From Parvibium lacunae (GTDB lineage Bacteria; Pseudomonadota; Gammaproteobacteria; Burkholderiales; Burkholderiaceae_D): a stretch of DNA of 64,000 nt. The notes under the pieces are model-generated. The model made no database searches. It saw only the letters and a list, made by a program, of their open reading frames with translations, and was not told the origin of the DNA. Positions 41,375-50,214 of this stretch are shown piece by piece. The translations under genes were made by a program, and so were the position numbers. Positions within the stretch are counted from its first letter, which is position 1. Each line of letters starts with the position of its first letter. The stretch lies in NCBI RefSeq assembly GCF_003335215.1, contig NZ_QPGB01000003.1:248001-312000 (forward strand). The letters are read 5' to 3'.

Positions 41375-41510
41375 CAGCGCTCAAAGGTAGTGTGATGGCT
41401 CAATGGACGTGATGGACGTGATAGCCATGTTGCTGACTCAGTGTCTTAAAAGAGCGATAAACTGCTAAGATGGTTGCTGGCTCAATTTTGACAGTTTGCA
41501 TTGCCTACTC

Positions 41511-43220
41511 ATGCTTGATTTTCGCCTCCTCTCGTACGTCCAGACAAGTCGCTTCGCGACGCTCCTTGGGGCGCTGCTATTAAGCCCGCTACTTGCCGCG
41601 CAAACTGCGATTAATGAGTTCATTTATCCAGCCAAAACCGGCGATACCCTAATCGGTATCGCCGCACGCCTCCTTGAAAATCCCAATGACTGGCCCGCCC
41701 TACAACAACTTAATAGGATTGCGAACCCGCGCCAACTTCAACCGGAACAACGAATCCGCATCCCTTACCCGTTACTTAAAAAAATCAGTACTCAGGCAGA
41801 GCTTGTCAAACAAAGCGGAGAGGTCACCATTCGCAACCCGAGAGGGTCTGACAGCGCACCAACCGGCAGCACGATACCCGAATCCAGCGTGATACAAACG
41901 GGTGAAAATGGCTATGTCACCGTCAAGCTACCGGATGGTTCACTGCTGCACATCCCGGCGGCCAGTCAAATTCATCTTGCTAAGCTAAAACGGTATTTGC
42001 ATGGACCCGTATTGGAGACCCAAATTCAAGTTGAGCGAGGTCGCATTGAGACCCAGGTCGCCAAACAAGCCCCGGGCAGTCGTTTCAGTATTGGTTCGCC
42101 CACCGCGATTGCCGGTGTTCGGGGGACCGAGTTTCGCCTTGCCTACCGTCCGGGCACTCAGATCACCACGACCGAGGTGGAAGAGGGCCGCATTCAATTT
42201 GGCGCGAACAAGCCGCTTAATGACGAGTCTACTAAGCCTGGGCAGCGCCAAAAAGTGACCCCGCCCGGCGTTGGGCTGGCTGCTGGCTACGGCGCGGTAG
42301 CAACGGCACAAGGTGAGGTAAGCGCACCGATTGCGCTGCTACCCGCCCCGACACTGCCCCCAGAACAAATCCTGCAAGAACGCCTAACGCTTCAATTCAA
42401 GCCTGTTCTTCCAGAATCCAGTCAGCAAGTCCGGGCCATAGTGGCGGCTGATCGCGATTTCCAAACCATCCTTGGAGAGCGCTTGGTGACTGCGGGTCAA
42501 GTCATCAGTTTTCCTGCACCCAATGATGGCGAATACTGGTTACGCTTGCGCGCTATCGCCTCAACTGGGCTGGAGGGTCTGAGCGGGGAAACGGCATTCA
42601 GTGTGGCAGCACGGCCTGAACCACCACTACTGCAACAGCCTGCGCCGAATGCAAAACAACGAGAAGAAACCGTGCGTTTCAATTGGACGACGGAACCAGA
42701 CTTGCGGTATCTGCTGCAAATCGCGAAAGACAGTCAATTCAGGCAACTCCATGTAGAACGCGATATCAAGCAGGGAGAAAGCGTCGAAAATTTACCTGTG
42801 GGCCGTTATTTTTGGCGCGTCGCCTCGGTGCAAGGAGCGCGCCGTGGCCCGTGGGGTGAAGCGCTCTCGCTGCAGGTGTTGGCTGGCCCAAGCCCGCTCT
42901 CCCCTCCCTCCGATGAGGGTAAAACCTTGCAGTTCAGCTGGGGGGCTGAGCCAGGACAAACCTTTGAAGCCGAAATCGCGCGCGACCCGGAATTTAAGCA
43001 GTTACTGCTGCGTCAGCGGATCCCCCACCCTACCTTAGTCATCGCGCGGCCTGCCGCCGGGAAGTATTACATCCGCTATCGGTGCCGCGATAGTGACGGC
43101 TATCTCGGCCCTTACTCTCGTCCTCAGGAATTTCGCGTCATGCCCAGATGGTCCGACACACACGGCAATGCGCTGAACGCCAGTGCGGGTGAGGTCCGAA
43201 CTGATTACGCTGCGCCATAA
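41511..43220 (+). CDS. Exported LysM-FecR domain protein
   Basis: Signal peptide-like N-terminus (hydrophobic LLGALLLSPLLAAQ), then a LysM domain (GDTLIGIAARLL...NRIANP...RIRIP) that could bind peptidoglycan, a FecR domain (about 95-235, with GSPTAIAGVRGTEFRL and TEVEEGRI), and three Ig/fibronectin-like repeats, each with a FxW or YW core. 569 residues from ATG 41511; a TTG at 41496 is an alternative start. FecR domains usually sense or relay envelope signals. It is 5 bases from the CHASE2 kinase gene, so a periplasmic partner of that sensor is a reasonable inference. Confidence 0.87.
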   Translation: MLDFRLLSYVQTSRFATLLGALLLSPLLAAQTAINEFIYPAKTGDTLIGIAARLLENPNDWPALQQLNRIANPRQLQPEQRIRIPYPLLKKISTQAELVKQSGEVTIRNPRGSDSAPTGSTIPESSVIQTGENGYVTVKLPDGSLLHIPAASQIHLAKLKRYLHGPVLETQIQVERGRIETQVAKQAPGSRFSIGSPTAIAGVRGTEFRLAYRPGTQITTTEVEEGRIQFGANKPLNDESTKPGQRQKVTPPGVGLAAGYGAVATAQGEVSAPIALLPAPTLPPEQILQERLTLQFKPVLPESSQQVRAIVAADRDFQTILGERLVTAGQVISFPAPNDGEYWLRLRAIASTGLEGLSGETAFSVAARPEPPLLQQPAPNAKQREETVRFNWTTEPDLRYLLQIAKDSQFRQLHVERDIKQGESVENLPVGRYFWRVASVQGARRGPWGEALSLQVLAGPSPLSPPSDEGKTLQFSWGAEPGQTFEAEIARDPEFKQLLLRQRIPHPTLVIARPAAGKYYIRYRCRDSDGYLGPYSRPQEFRVMPRWSDTHGNALNASAGEVRTDYAAP

Positions 43221-43225
43221 ACGCT

Positions 43226-45754
43226 ATGACTAAGTCAGGCATGGGGACGGTGAAGCAGGCATGGCGACAGTGGGTTGCGCAGGCGCGTAGCACACGTGGG
43301 CAATGGCTCGGACTCACGCTGGGGTTGTGCTGCCTAGCCAGCTATCTTGGCTGGCAAAATGGCTTAGGCCGCATCGATGCACTGTTTTATGACACGGCGC
43401 TCAGTCACTATCGAATTCCAGCAGACCCCCGAATCGTCATCATTGCGATTGATGATGACAGTATTGGACAATTAGGACGATGGCCGTGGTCACGTCAGAT
43501 TCATGCCGCTCTAGTCGAACAACTGACGAGAAGTCACCCCGCCGCGATAGGGCTAGACATTCTCTTTAATGAGCCGGTCGAGCAAGATAATGACTTGAGT
43601 GATCTCACCTTAGCAAAAAGCATCGCCAAAGCCGGGAATGTCGTGCTGCCGGTTATCGCAGAAAGCAGTCGGGCATGGCTCCATCAACCTGGAAGTTCTT
43701 CGCTGCGAGCCGCTTTGCCCATTCCACTGTTGGCCGCTAACGCCCGATCACTGGGCCATATCCATGTCGAATTAGATCAAGACAGTCTGGTGCGGAGTGT
43801 TTTTCTGCGGGAAGGTCAACCGGCAACCGCCATGAAATCTGTCATACCTTGGCCCCATTTTTCTCTCGCCCTGCTGGAAGCAGCTGGGAACTCAATCGCG
43901 CAAGCGCCACTTCCAGGGCAGCGCGTACCGAGTTATCTGAGTAACGCAGCGAATCAGCTGGACTGGCAACGCGATTATTGGATTCACTTGCCTTTTGCGG
44001 GGCCACCCGGGCAATTTACGACCTACTCTTATGCAGCGGTGTTGCGGGGTGAAGTTCGGCCAGATCTGTTGCGCGATAAATTTATTTTGGTAGGTGCAAC
44101 CGCCGCTGGTTTGTGGGATGCTTACCCAACACCGGTGTCAGGCCATGCCCAACCCATGCCCGGGGTTGAAATCAGTGCCAATGTCTTGAATGCCCTGTTA
44201 CAGGAACGCACGATCCAGCACGCCAAGCCCTGGCAAAATGCCATATTTGCCCTGATCTGGCCCTTGCTGGTAATGCTGATGCTAGCCCGAGTGCGCCCCC
44301 GTGTTGCGCTGCTTGGCGTCGTGCTGTTAAGCGGTATGGTGATGTTGCTTAGCTTCTTGGCCCTGCGCTATGGCAATGACTGGTTTGCGCCCGCTGCGCC
44401 CTTGGCGGCAATGCTGCTGGCCTATCCACTCTGGAGCTGGCGACGTTTGGATGCGGCTCATTATTTTATGCATCAGCAGCTTCAGGCTCTCGCGCGTGAG
44501 CCCGATTGGTTGCCGCAACAAGACCTCAGCGAGACCGACACGCCGCGCAGCGCGTGGCAAGTTTTTGGGCCACTGCGCGATCCGCTAGAACAAGACATGC
44601 TGCAGTTGCATGAAGCCATACAACGCATCCGTGATCTGCGGCAATTTGTCAGCGACAGTCTCGAAAGCTTGCCGGATGCAACGTTCGTGACGACCTTGGA
44701 TGGCCATGTACTCTTGGCGAATCGTCAAGCGCGACAATGGTTTCAAAAGTTGGGGCGCGAGCACCTCGATAGTGTTCTGCTGCCGTATCTGTTAAATGAA
44801 ACTACCCCGCAAGATAGCCGCCCTGATTTCAGTTGGTGGCACTTATTCGAAGAAAACCATTATCGACGCTATGCTGAGGGGGTGGAAGGGCGCGATCAGC
44901 TTGGGCGCGATCTCATGATTCACAGCGGCCCGATCTCTGCGGCCCGCGGGCAAACGATTGGCTGGATCGCAACCCTCATCGATATGTCTGCGATTCGGGC
45001 GGCAGAGCGTCAGCGTGATGAAACACTGCGCTTCCTCTCTCATGATATTCGCAGCCCGCTCAGCGCCATTTTGACTCTGGTTGACTTGCAACGCACGCAA
45101 AGCCTGCAACTCCCGATTGAACAAACCCTGGCTCAAATAGAACGCCAGGCGGGACGCTCTTTGACATTAGCGGATGATTTTGTGCAATTGGCACGCGCAG
45201 AAACACAAGAATACCAATTTCAGCACTGCGTGATTGAAGACATTCTGGATCAAGCGATTGATGATAGTTACGCCCTGGCCATCCGGCAGCAAGCAACCAT
45301 CACGACCGATTATGTCGACACTGACTGCGTGTTGATTGCAGATCGGGAATTATTGTTACGGGCCTTGCAAAATTTACTCAATAACGCCTTGAAATACTCG
45401 CCCCCGCAGCGGACAGTTCTGTGCTGGACGCGGATTGAACCGAATCTAACCAGTGCTGATCTCATCGTCGGCATCCGTGATCAAGGCTATGGAATAGCCG
45501 CGGCGGATCAGCCCAAGTTATTTCGACGATTCACACGTTTTCAACACCCGGATCAGCCCAGGATCGAAGGGATTGGACTCGGCTTGACGTTTGTTAAAAC
45601 GGTCGTTGAAAAACATAAAGGGCAGATTGAATTTACCAGTAACCCAGGCCTTGGCACTGAGTTTCGTTTACGCTTTCCCGTGCGTCTCAACACACTGCCT
45701 GCGGTAGCAAGACAGCGAGAGACCGCGCAGACATCATCACACTCTCCTCGCTGA
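43226..45754 (+). CDS. CHASE2-domain sensor histidine kinase
   Basis: Membrane sensor kinase. N-terminal membrane helix (about 28-44), periplasmic CHASE2 domain (about 50-320, with RIVIIAIDDDSI and GLDILFNEP), a cluster of three helices (338-400), a PAS-like segment (about 470-590), HisKA with phosphoacceptor H606 (FLSHDIRSPL) and HATPase_c with N box (LLNNALKYSP), GIRDQGYGI and GIGLGLTFVK. 842 residues, all catalytic motifs intact. It follows the FecR-domain gene by 5 bases; likely phosphorylates the regulator at 40640. Confidence 0.94.
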   Translation: MTKSGMGTVKQAWRQWVAQARSTRGQWLGLTLGLCCLASYLGWQNGLGRIDALFYDTALSHYRIPADPRIVIIAIDDDSIGQLGRWPWSRQIHAALVEQLTRSHPAAIGLDILFNEPVEQDNDLSDLTLAKSIAKAGNVVLPVIAESSRAWLHQPGSSSLRAALPIPLLAANARSLGHIHVELDQDSLVRSVFLREGQPATAMKSVIPWPHFSLALLEAAGNSIAQAPLPGQRVPSYLSNAANQLDWQRDYWIHLPFAGPPGQFTTYSYAAVLRGEVRPDLLRDKFILVGATAAGLWDAYPTPVSGHAQPMPGVEISANVLNALLQERTIQHAKPWQNAIFALIWPLLVMLMLARVRPRVALLGVVLLSGMVMLLSFLALRYGNDWFAPAAPLAAMLLAYPLWSWRRLDAAHYFMHQQLQALAREPDWLPQQDLSETDTPRSAWQVFGPLRDPLEQDMLQLHEAIQRIRDLRQFVSDSLESLPDATFVTTLDGHVLLANRQARQWFQKLGREHLDSVLLPYLLNETTPQDSRPDFSWWHLFEENHYRRYAEGVEGRDQLGRDLMIHSGPISAARGQTIGWIATLIDMSAIRAAERQRDETLRFLSHDIRSPLSAILTLVDLQRTQSLQLPIEQTLAQIERQAGRSLTLADDFVQLARAETQEYQFQHCVIEDILDQAIDDSYALAIRQQATITTDYVDTDCVLIADRELLLRALQNLLNNALKYSPPQRTVLCWTRIEPNLTSADLIVGIRDQGYGIAAADQPKLFRRFTRFQHPDQPRIEGIGLGLTFVKTVVEKHKGQIEFTSNPGLGTEFRLRFPVRLNTLPAVARQRETAQTSSHSPR

Positions 45755-46017
45755 TTCGCTTGGGTACTACTGCCTAGTGCTGTGACTGAGCCGGCTAACC
45801 TAAAGTGCTAGAGGTATTCCCGGATTGAAGCGTCGACAAGTCAAGCCGTACTATTCAAGCTTCATTAATCCCTAAATAAACCATTACAGGTGCCCGCATT
45901 GTCCGGAGGGAGACAAGCACCCTGGCCGTCACACCGCTTGGTCAGCGTTGCGCTAAGTCGAGCCCCCATCATTCAGGTACGTAACAATGGTTAAGCCCCC
46001 TCTGCGACACAGTCTAT

Positions 46018-46815
46018 ATGCATATCATATTGGCCGATGATCAGCCCCTATCCCGTTATGCCTTGCGTCACGTTATTGATAGTGCGCTCACGGCATCCCT
46101 AGGTAACCGCCGGAAAATTCAATTTTTCGAGTGGGAAGACATCCGCCATTTTCCAACGCTACCTGCAGCAGCAGAAGAAGTCTGGCTAGTGATTGACGAA
46201 CATTTTCAAGGTCAGCGCATGCTCGACTGGATCGATGCGACATTCAATACGCCGTCGTCTCATCATAAGCCGCCGCCCAGGCCCCATAAAATCATTCTGG
46301 TCTGCGTTCAAACTGAGTCGAGTCAAATCGGCCTTGCCTTTAAAGCAGGCATCGATGCCTACATTGCAAGACAACAAGATGTCGCGGCCATCCAGCAAGC
46401 GTTTGTTGATATTGCTGCGGGTAAGCGGGTGGTGTGTCTCGCTGCGTCAGTCGAAGTCCAGGCCGCCCCTGGTGCCAATAAAAGTCAAGAACAGAGCAAG
46501 CCTGCAGGTCGGCCATTCGTTGATGTTGCTCACACCACGCGGGCGCAAAAGCCATTCCTTCAACATCGGTCTGTCGATAATCGGCATAATCTTCATCAAA
46601 GCCTCGGTTTAACGGCACGAGAATCAGACGTCTTGCGGCTACTGGCTGACGGCTATTCCAACAAACAAATCGCGCTGCACTTAGCCATTACCGAGCACAC
46701 GGTCAAAGTTCACCTGACTAAAATTTTTAGGGCGCTGCGAGTCAACAGTCGAGCGCAAGCCTTGGTTTATTTGATGCGAAATATGGCCCAACAAGACCCC
46801 CAAGCCCCTGATTAA
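46018..46815 (+). CDS. LuxR-type response regulator with atypical receiver
   Basis: Receiver-like domain (1-140) followed by a long polar linker and a C-terminal LuxR helix-turn-helix (about 196-258, LTARESDVLRLLADGYSNKQIALHL...TVKVHLTKIF). The acidic pair D7-D8 and a possible acceptor D60 are present, but the conserved lysine is replaced by R118 (AYIAR) and the segment around 75-92 is rich in proline and histidine, so phosphorylation may be weak or absent. 265 residues. It starts 263 bases after the kinase gene without a clear ribosome binding site; the gap holds nothing recognised. Confidence 0.88.
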   Translation: MHIILADDQPLSRYALRHVIDSALTASLGNRRKIQFFEWEDIRHFPTLPAAAEEVWLVIDEHFQGQRMLDWIDATFNTPSSHHKPPPRPHKIILVCVQTESSQIGLAFKAGIDAYIARQQDVAAIQQAFVDIAAGKRVVCLAASVEVQAAPGANKSQEQSKPAGRPFVDVAHTTRAQKPFLQHRSVDNRHNLHQSLGLTARESDVLRLLADGYSNKQIALHLAITEHTVKVHLTKIFRALRVNSRAQALVYLMRNMAQQDPQAPD

Positions 46816-46889
46816 TCGCGGCAAATCGAAGGAAAACGTTGGGCTTGGGCGAGTGGGCAATCCGATTACCAAGCCGCTACGCTCACACA

Positions 46890-47318
46890 CTAGGCAGCAT
46901 CATCGACAATTTCATAGTCATGGGTCAGTTCTGCTGTTTTTGCCAGCATGATTGATGCGGAACAGTATTTTTCATGCGATAAGCTGATCGCCCGCGCCAC
47001 ATGGACTGGATTTAACTGGCGGCCACGCACAATGAAATGGAAGTGAATCCGGGTAAACACTTTGGGTTCCGTCTCCGCCCGCGTCGCTTCAAGACGCACA
47101 CTACACCCCCGGACATCCTGACGACTTTTTTTCAATATCATCACCACGTCGTAAGCAGTGCAGCCGCCTGTCCCCAGCAAGACCATTTCCATCGGGCGCG
47201 GGCCAAGATTACGCCCGCCGCCTTCTGGGGCACCATCCATCACGACCGCATGACCACTCCCGGTCTCGGCGATAAAGCTCATGCCCTGTGGGCCAGTCCA
47301 GCTAACCGTGCATTCCAT
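46890..47318 (-). CDS. OsmC family protein
   Basis: OsmC/Ohr-fold protein of the YhfA type, 142 residues. The two redox cysteines of the family are present, in TGGCTAYDV and EKYCSASIML, so thiol peroxidase activity on hydroperoxides is plausible, but the physiological substrate is unknown. Convergent with the LuxR-type regulator gene and at the edge of the large 47319-48157 gap. Confidence 0.9.
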   Translation of the reverse strand: MECTVSWTGPQGMSFIAETGSGHAVVMDGAPEGGGRNLGPRPMEMVLLGTGGCTAYDVVMILKKSRQDVRGCSVRLEATRAETEPKVFTRIHFHFIVRGRQLNPVHVARAISLSHEKYCSASIMLAKTAELTHDYEIVDDAA

Positions 47319-47649
47319 GTTGATTCCTTTTCGTTTCGACGAATTTCTACGTTTAAATTGGTGCTTTCCTTGGCAAGATTATCCCATTACTCCCTGCGAT
47401 CAGGGGCGCGCTATCGCTCAATCTCTGTTTAATTTACAGGCAACAGTAATCTTCTTGCGCATTCGCTCTGTGATTGACTCCGCCCCGCAAAGCATGCGGC
47501 ATTGCAATAAAATTGTTTCGATTTGCAACTTAGCCAACCAACCAAACTTAGCCAGCATGCCAGAAAAAATAAAACAAACCATTGATTTCATTGAATATTT
47601 ATCTATCCACATAAATCAAGCCTTGAAAATTGAAGGCAACAAAAACATC
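47319..47649. other. Intergenic stretch without recognised gene
   Basis: Part of the 839-base gap between the OsmC gene and rplM. It becomes A/T-rich from about 47430. Long frames cross it on both strands but lack ribosome binding sites and recognisable protein sequence. The rest of the gap holds the small RNA candidate and the rplM promoter and leader, listed separately. Confidence 0.6.
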
Positions 47650-47678
47650 TTGCAATGCAGCAAATTTACGCCTACAAT
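47650..47678 (+). promoter_or_regulatory. Sigma70 promoter of the small RNA candidate
   Basis: TTGCAA (47650-47655), a 17-base spacer, and TACAAT (47673-47678) on the plus strand. Transcription would start near 47685. No protein gene with a ribosome binding site begins downstream before the terminator at 47802-47835. Confidence 0.68.
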
Positions 47679-47684
47679 GATGTC

Positions 47685-47835
47685 ATTGAGATTGCTGCAT
47701 GACCCTCATCAACGCAACCCCGTGAACTTGGTTCCTGTTGCAACGAGCGCAGCCTGACCGTCTCACCCAGTGTCTCCTCCACCCTCCTCCTTTGGTGGAT
47801 TAAGCCCAAACGCGAAACCGTTTGGGCTTTTTTTT
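47685..47835 (+). ncRNA. Candidate small RNA, about 150 nt
   Basis: A transcription unit defined by a good promoter (47650-47678) and an intrinsic terminator, with no convincing ORF inside. Just before the terminator a 5-bp stem CCACC/GGTGG (47779-47783 with 47794-47798) presents the loop CTCCTCCTTT, which resembles the anti-Shine-Dalgarno end of 16S rRNA. C-rich exposed loops plus a U-rich terminator tail are typical of Hfq-bound regulatory RNAs. I cannot match it to a named family. It could instead be an orphan leader or a transcript with a very small peptide. Confidence 0.55.
47802..47835 (+). terminator. Intrinsic terminator of the small RNA candidate
   Basis: An 11-bp perfect stem AAGCCCAAACG/CGTTTGGGCTT (47802-47812 with 47819-47829), a 6-base loop, and a run of eight T (47828-47835). 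It reads on the plus strand, although no protein gene lies upstream on that strand within 850 bases. Confidence 0.88.
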
Positions 47836-47889
47836 GGCACATAAATCCACACAGCCATAGGATTCGATCCCCTATTCCTTTTGTTTAGC

Positions 47890-47919
47890 TTGACCCTGCT
47901 TTGAAAAAACCGATATAAT
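47890..47919 (+). promoter_or_regulatory. Sigma70 promoter of rplM-rpsI
   Basis: TTGACC (47890-47895), 18-base spacer, TATAAT (47914-47919). Start of RNA would be near 47926, leaving a leader of about 230 bases before rplM. Confidence 0.78.
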
Positions 47920-47925
47920 TCAAGG

Positions 47926-48157
47926 CTTTTCCTCATGCTTAAGACCTATTGGGAGAGGCCGACAATTTGTAGCAGTAAGGGTGAAATACCGCTTCGCTGA
48001 CTACGCAGAATTGGTAGTAGGTCGCATCAATAAAGTAGTGCTAGTTAGCTTACTGCATGCGATGCGCGGCATGGGGTTTATTAATCTGTGCAGTGCTTGC
48101 GATAGCCAACCATTTCAATGGCTTGAACGACATTGCAAATCAACAAGTGAGTCGAAC
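47926..48157 (+). other. Long untranslated leader of rplM-rpsI
   Basis: The 232 bases between the inferred start of transcription and the rplM ATG. The frame upstream of rplM is open from 47981 but reads as non-L13 sequence. Such a leader is longer than needed for initiation and could carry an autoregulatory binding site for L13, as described for the E. coli rplM-rpsI operon; I do not recognise a specific structure. Confidence 0.4.
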
Positions 48158-48586
48158 ATGAAAACCTTTTCCGCCAAACCGCATGAGGTCCAGCGCGATT
48201 GGTTCGTGATTGACGCGACGGACAAAGTTTTAGGCCGTGTCGCCAGCGAAGTGGCACGCCGTCTGCGTGGCAAACACAAACCAGAGTTTACCCCCCACGT
48301 CGATACCGGCGATTTCATCGTGATTGTTAACGCGTCAAAAATTCGCGTTACCGGCACCAAAGATGAAAACAAAAAGTATTTCCGTCACTCCGGTTACCCC
48401 GGTGGGATTTATGAAACCAACTTCAAGAAGATGCAAGAACGCTTCCCAGGCCGTGCTTTAGAAAAAGCCGTTAAAGGCATGTTGCCGAAAGGGCCATTGG
48501 GTTACGCTATGCTGAAGAAGTTGAAAGTGTATGCGGGTGCCGAGCATCCCCATAGCGCGCAACAGCCTAAAGCACTCGATATTTAA
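48158..48586 (+). CDS. rplM: 50S ribosomal protein L13
   Basis: Large-subunit assembly protein. The start at ATG 48158 ([15 protein letters not shown]) gives 142 residues, the family length; upstream in-frame codons to 47981 are untranslated leader. Core motifs are [31 protein letters not shown], and [16 protein letters not shown]. Nine bases separate it from rpsI, with which it forms the standard two-gene operon. Confidence 0.98.
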   Translation: MKTFSAKPHEVQRDWFVIDATDKVLGRVASEVARRLRGKHKPEFTPHVDTGDFIVIVNASKIRVTGTKDENKKYFRHSGYPGGIYETNFKKMQERFPGRALEKAVKGMLPKGPLGYAMLKKLKVYAGAEHPHSAQQPKALDI

Positions 48587-48595
48587 GGAGCGAAC

Positions 48596-48988
48596 ATGAT
48601 TGGTGAATACTATTACGGTACAGGCCGTCGCAAAAGCTCTGTAGCGCGTGTGTTTTTGAAAAAAGGCAATGGCAACATTGTTGTCAACGGCAAGCCCCTT
48701 GATGAATACTTCGCCCGCGAAACAGGTCGCATGGTGGTTCGTCAACCGCTTGAGCTAACCAGCAATCTTGAGGCGTTTGACATTATGGTCAATGTCCATG
48801 GTGGCGGTGAAACAGGCCAAGCCGGTGCTGTACGCCATGGCATTACACGTGCCCTGATTGACTATGACGTTAATCTGAAACCGGGTCTTTCCAAAGCGGG
48901 CTTTGTCACCCGTGACGCGCGTGAAGTCGAACGGAAAAAAGTGGGTCTGCGCGGCGCCCGTCGTCGCAAACAGTTCTCCAAGCGTTAA
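48596..48988 (+). CDS. rpsI: 30S ribosomal protein S9
   Basis: Small-subunit protein whose C-terminal tail contacts P-site tRNA. 130 residues, [22 protein letters not shown] at the start and the KRRKQFSKR-type basic tail ending in SKR. AGGAG ribosome binding site before ATG 48596. Second gene of the rplM operon; a terminator follows at 49038-49064. Confidence 0.98.
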   Translation: MIGEYYYGTGRRKSSVARVFLKKGNGNIVVNGKPLDEYFARETGRMVVRQPLELTSNLEAFDIMVNVHGGGETGQAGAVRHGITRALIDYDVNLKPGLSKAGFVTRDAREVERKKVGLRGARRRKQFSKR

Positions 48989-49037
48989 GCCTGTTTACGC
49001 AATGGTTCCGCGACCTCCCCGCAGAACCTTATCTACC

Positions 49038-49064
49038 AAGCCGCAACGATGTTGCGGCTTTTTT
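49038..49064 (+). terminator. Intrinsic terminator after rpsI
   Basis: Perfect 10-bp stem AAGCCGCAAC/GTTGCGGCTT with a 3-base loop and a T run (49059-49064), 49 bases past the rpsI stop. It isolates the rplM-rpsI operon from argC. Confidence 0.9.
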
Positions 49065-49156
49065 ATTGGCCAGCCACATTCAACAGCAGCCCCTCCCAGA
49101 AGTAAGGCCAATGAACTCGGTTTACAATGCCGGTAATATGCTTTGAGGAAACCAAG

Positions 49157-50191
49157 ATGATTAAAGTAGGGATTGTAGGTGGCACAGGTTATACCGGTGT
49201 TGAATTGCTGCGTTTACTCGCGGGCCATCACCAGGTTCAATTACAAGCCATTACCTCACGCAAAGAAGATGGCGTTGCGGTTGCCGATATGTTCCCCAGC
49301 CTGCGCGGTCATGTCGATTTGGCGTTCAGCTCGCCCGACAAAGCCGCGCTAGACCGTTGCGACGTGGTTTTCTTTGCGACCCCCCACGGCGTTGCGATGG
49401 CACAAGCGCGCGAGCTCTTGGCGGCCGGGGTCAGAATCATCGACTTAGCAGCTGACTTTCGACTACAAGATACCGCCGTCTTTGAGCAATGGTATGGTAT
49501 GCCGCATACCTGCCCAGAGTTGCTGTCGGAAGCGGTTTATGGCTTACCGGAAATCCATCGCCACGCGCTGGCTAAGGCACGGCTTGTTGGGAACCCCGGC
49601 TGTTATCCCACCACGGTCCAACTGGGTTTACTGCCGCTGCTCGAAAAGGGAGGCTTAATCGATACCCAGCATATTATTGCTGACTGCAAATCCGGGGTCT
49701 CCGGTGCCGGACGGAAAGCCGAGCTTCCTTACCTCTTAACCGAAGCCGGTGATAATTTCAAAGCCTATGGCGTTAAGGGACATCGGCATCATCCAGAAAT
49801 TGTCGAACAACTGCAGAAGATCGCGGGAGTCCCGATCCATTTAACGTTTGTACCGCATTTAGTCCCCATGATTCGTGGCATGTTTAGTACGCTCTATGTC
49901 ACGCTGACCGACGCGGGGCAAGCCATTGACTGCCATGCCCTGTATGCCGACCGTTATGCCAATGAACCGTTCGTGGACGTCTTGCCCAAAGGCATGCTGC
50001 CAGATACCCGGTCTGTCAGGGCCTCCAATATGCTGCGGATTGCGGTACATCAACAAGGGCAACAACTGATCCTACTGGTGGTTCAGGATAATTTGACCAA
50101 GGGCGCAGCAGGACAAGCGGTACAGGTCATGAATGCCATGTTTGGACTGCCAGAAACCACAGGCTTAACCGGGATCGCGGTTTTACCTTAA
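49157..50191 (+). CDS. argC: N-acetyl-gamma-glutamyl-phosphate reductase
   Basis: Third step of arginine biosynthesis: NADPH-dependent reduction of N-acetylglutamyl phosphate. Nucleotide loop [10 protein letters not shown] at the N-terminus and catalytic C149 in GNPGCYPT; the HRHHPEI segment follows. GAGGAAA ribosome binding site and ATG 49157 give 344 residues; the frame open from 49127 is not conserved. Followed after 23 bases by the coiled-coil protein gene. Confidence 0.97.
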   Translation: MIKVGIVGGTGYTGVELLRLLAGHHQVQLQAITSRKEDGVAVADMFPSLRGHVDLAFSSPDKAALDRCDVVFFATPHGVAMAQARELLAAGVRIIDLAADFRLQDTAVFEQWYGMPHTCPELLSEAVYGLPEIHRHALAKARLVGNPGCYPTTVQLGLLPLLEKGGLIDTQHIIADCKSGVSGAGRKAELPYLLTEAGDNFKAYGVKGHRHHPEIVEQLQKIAGVPIHLTFVPHLVPMIRGMFSTLYVTLTDAGQAIDCHALYADRYANEPFVDVLPKGMLPDTRSVRASNMLRIAVHQQGQQLILLVVQDNLTKGAAGQAVQVMNAMFGLPETTGLTGIAVLP

Positions 50192-50214
50192 GTGCGCTCA
50201 GAGCTGAATCCATC

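Noticed and set aside
41403-41420. Tandem copy of a 9-base unit ATGGACGTG before the LysM-FecR gene
   Set aside because: Only two copies, no symmetry and no link to a promoter; probably chance or a small duplication.
47281-47757. 158-codon plus-strand frame between the OsmC gene and rplM
   Set aside because: Starts inside the OsmC gene in antisense, has no recognisable protein sequence or ribosome binding site, and spans the promoter of the small RNA candidate.
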